Source: Terrimesophilobacter mesophilus
GTDB taxonomy: Bacteria > Actinomycetota > Actinomycetes > Actinomycetales > Microbacteriaceae
Reading direction: 5' to 3'
Assembly (NCBI RefSeq): GCF_014200375.1
Contig: NZ_JACHBP010000001.1
Span: 434,001-498,000 of the forward strand
DNA length: 64,000 nt
Shown: one piece after another, positions 63,047 to 64,000 of the stretch
Numbering within the stretch: position 1 is the stretch's first letter
How the letters are laid out: each line of letters begins with the position of its first letter
Position numbers and translations under genes: made by a program
The notes under the pieces: generated by a model
What the model was told of the DNA's origin: nothing
Seen by the model: the letters and a program-made list of their open reading frames with translations, nothing else
Databases searched by the model: none

Positions 63047-63804
63047 GCTGCACTCTCCATGGACAGCATGAAGGAGGAGATCTCTTCTGCACTCGACCGG
63101 GCACGATCGTGGACGACGCGGCCATCCGCGAGGAACAGGATGCGGTCCGCATAGCTCGCGGCGATCGGATCGTGAGTGACCATGGCGATGCTCTGGCCGT
63201 ATTCGGTGCTCGCCGCCGCGAGGAGGGAGAGGACTTCACGACCGCTGCGCGAATCGAGGTTGCCCGTCGGCTCGTCCGCGAACACGAGATCCGGTCGCGT
63301 GCCGAGCGCCCTGGCGATCGCGACCCGCTGCTGCTGCCCGCCGGACAGTGCGTGAGGGCGATGCGTCACGCGGTCGCGGAGGCCGAGTGAGGCGACGAGT
63401 TGATCGATCCACGCGCGTTCGTCTCCGTTGGGCCTGCGGCCGTCGAGTTCGAACGGAAGAAGGATGTTGCCCATGACATCGAGAGTCGGAACGAGGTTGA
63501 AGGACTGGAACACGAAGCCGACCCTGCGTCGGCGCAGCAGGGTCAACTGCGTGTCGCCCAGTGCCGTGATGTCGGTGTCGCCGAGCCAGACGGACCCCGA
63601 GGTGGGTGAGTCGAGCCCGGCCATGATGTGCATGAGAGTGGACTTGCCCGATCCGCTCGGTCCCATGATCGCGGTGAAGTCGCCCTGGCGAAGCCCGATC
63701 GACACGTCGTCGAGCGCCGTGATGGTGGCGGCTCCGTCTCCGTAGGTCTTGCTGAGTTCGGTCACCCGGGCGACGAGCCCGTCCTGTGCGTAGTTGAATG
63801 CCAT
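63043..63804 (-). CDS. ABC transporter ATP-binding protein (MacB/LolD-like)
   Basis: 253 residues. Walker [11 protein letters not shown]-loop in [12 protein letters not shown], signature LSGGQQQR, Walker [13 protein letters not shown] and H-loop MVTHDP are all intact, as is the LolD-type FNL(V/L)P region. It pairs with the FtsX-type permease. Upstream lies a truncated NarL-type response regulator that may control the pair. Confidence 0.93.
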   Translation of the reverse strand: MAFNYAQDGLVARVTELSKTYGDGAATITALDDVSIGLRQGDFTAIMGPSGSGKSTLMHIMAGLDSPTSGSVWLGDTDITALGDTQLTLLRRRRVGFVFQSFNLVPTLDVMGNILLPFELDGRRPNGDERAWIDQLVASLGLRDRVTHRPHALSGGQQQRVAIARALGTRPDLVFADEPTGNLDSRSGREVLSLLAAASTEYGQSIAMVTHDPIAASYADRILFLADGRVVHDRARSSAEEISSFMLSMESAA

Positions 63805-63893
63805 GGTCCAACGCTAAGCACGCGACCCGTTGCCGGCATCCGGCGCTGGATGGCTGTTGCCTACATCCTGCGGATGATCCGGCCGCCGAACGG

Positions 63894-64000
63894 CTACCCG
63901 TTGAGTCGGTGTTCGAACGCGTAGACGACGAGCTGCACGCGGTCGCGCAGACCGAGCTTGCCGAGGATGCGGCTCACATGGGTCTTGACCGTCGCCTCGC
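63894..64000 (-). CDS. LuxR-type response regulator, C-terminal end only
   Basis: The last 34 codons of a NarL-family regulator continuing past the right edge: [20 protein letters not shown], then [14 protein letters not shown] and a TAG stop (63894-63896). This is the end of the LuxR helix-turn-helix. The rest, including any receiver domain, is outside the window. It probably governs the ABC transporter genes downstream. Confidence 0.85.
   Translation of the reverse strand, partial: EATVKTHVSRILGKLGLRDRVQLVVYAFEHRLNG

Overview
This is a 64 kb stretch of a high-GC chromosome. The gene content (rpsO, dnaG, dgt, dusB, a Cys4-containing glyS, recO/uppS, a long leuA, a CvpA-trypsin protease), the frequent GTG starts, the abundance of a gcatccgg-type word and the family make-up all point to an actinobacterium, most likely of the Microbacteriaceae (Micrococcales). 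Most genes lie on the minus strand in tightly packed operons joined by ATGA, GTGA or TTGA overlaps. No stretch longer than 300 bases lacks a feature.

Layout. 1-5.7 kb: a flavin cassette (two luciferase-like monooxygenases and an FMN reductase), a secreted LAETG sortase-substrate protein, a lysoplasmalogenase, a DUF167 protein and rpsO. 5.8-18.5 kb: an accessory defence island. It opens with a lower-GC three-gene operon encoding a SLOG-fold protein, a multidomain TIR protein and a ThsB-like TIR protein. It continues with a type I restriction-modification system whose hsdR is separated from hsdM-hsdS by a DUF4190 membrane protein, a thioredoxin-fold protein, a DUF222/HNH endonuclease and an unrecognised protein encoded directly behind hsdS. 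hsdM carries an in-frame REP-like insertion. 18.5-36 kb: housekeeping and membrane functions, namely DoxX, a PfkB kinase coupled to SurE, a shortened MDR-like protein, an aldo/keto reductase, a MarP-like protease, dienelactone hydrolase, MFS, CDF and DMT transporters, tRNA-Met, a GT4 glycosyltransferase, peptide deformylase, AzlCD coupled to an orphan histidine kinase, a complete two-component system, DUF899 and tRNA-Asn. 35.1-43.5 kb: one long oligopeptide-type ABC operon (binding protein, two permeases, a fused double ATPase, a third ATPase) that runs on into a 2-hydroxyacid dehydrogenase and a beta-propeller lactonase. 43.6-57 kb: core genes dnaG-dgt-dusB, a YbaK-type deacylase, a FrnE/DsbA protein coupled to a 47-residue Cys protein, an SDR, glyS, a PLP enzyme, uppS-recO and leuA behind a leucine leader peptide. 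57-64 kb: a lipoprotein S1C protease, a large LuxR-family (LAL) regulator and an ABC transporter downstream of a truncated response regulator.

The most notable part is the SLOG-TIR-TIR operon at 5807-8150. It has a ThsB-like TIR and a free-standing SLOG protein, but no SIR2-SLOG (ThsA) protein. Instead it encodes a second, larger TIR protein with an intact Trp-x3-Glu motif. This suggests a split or variant Thoeris-like nucleotide-signalling defence system. That is an inference from domain content and gene order; no function has been shown.
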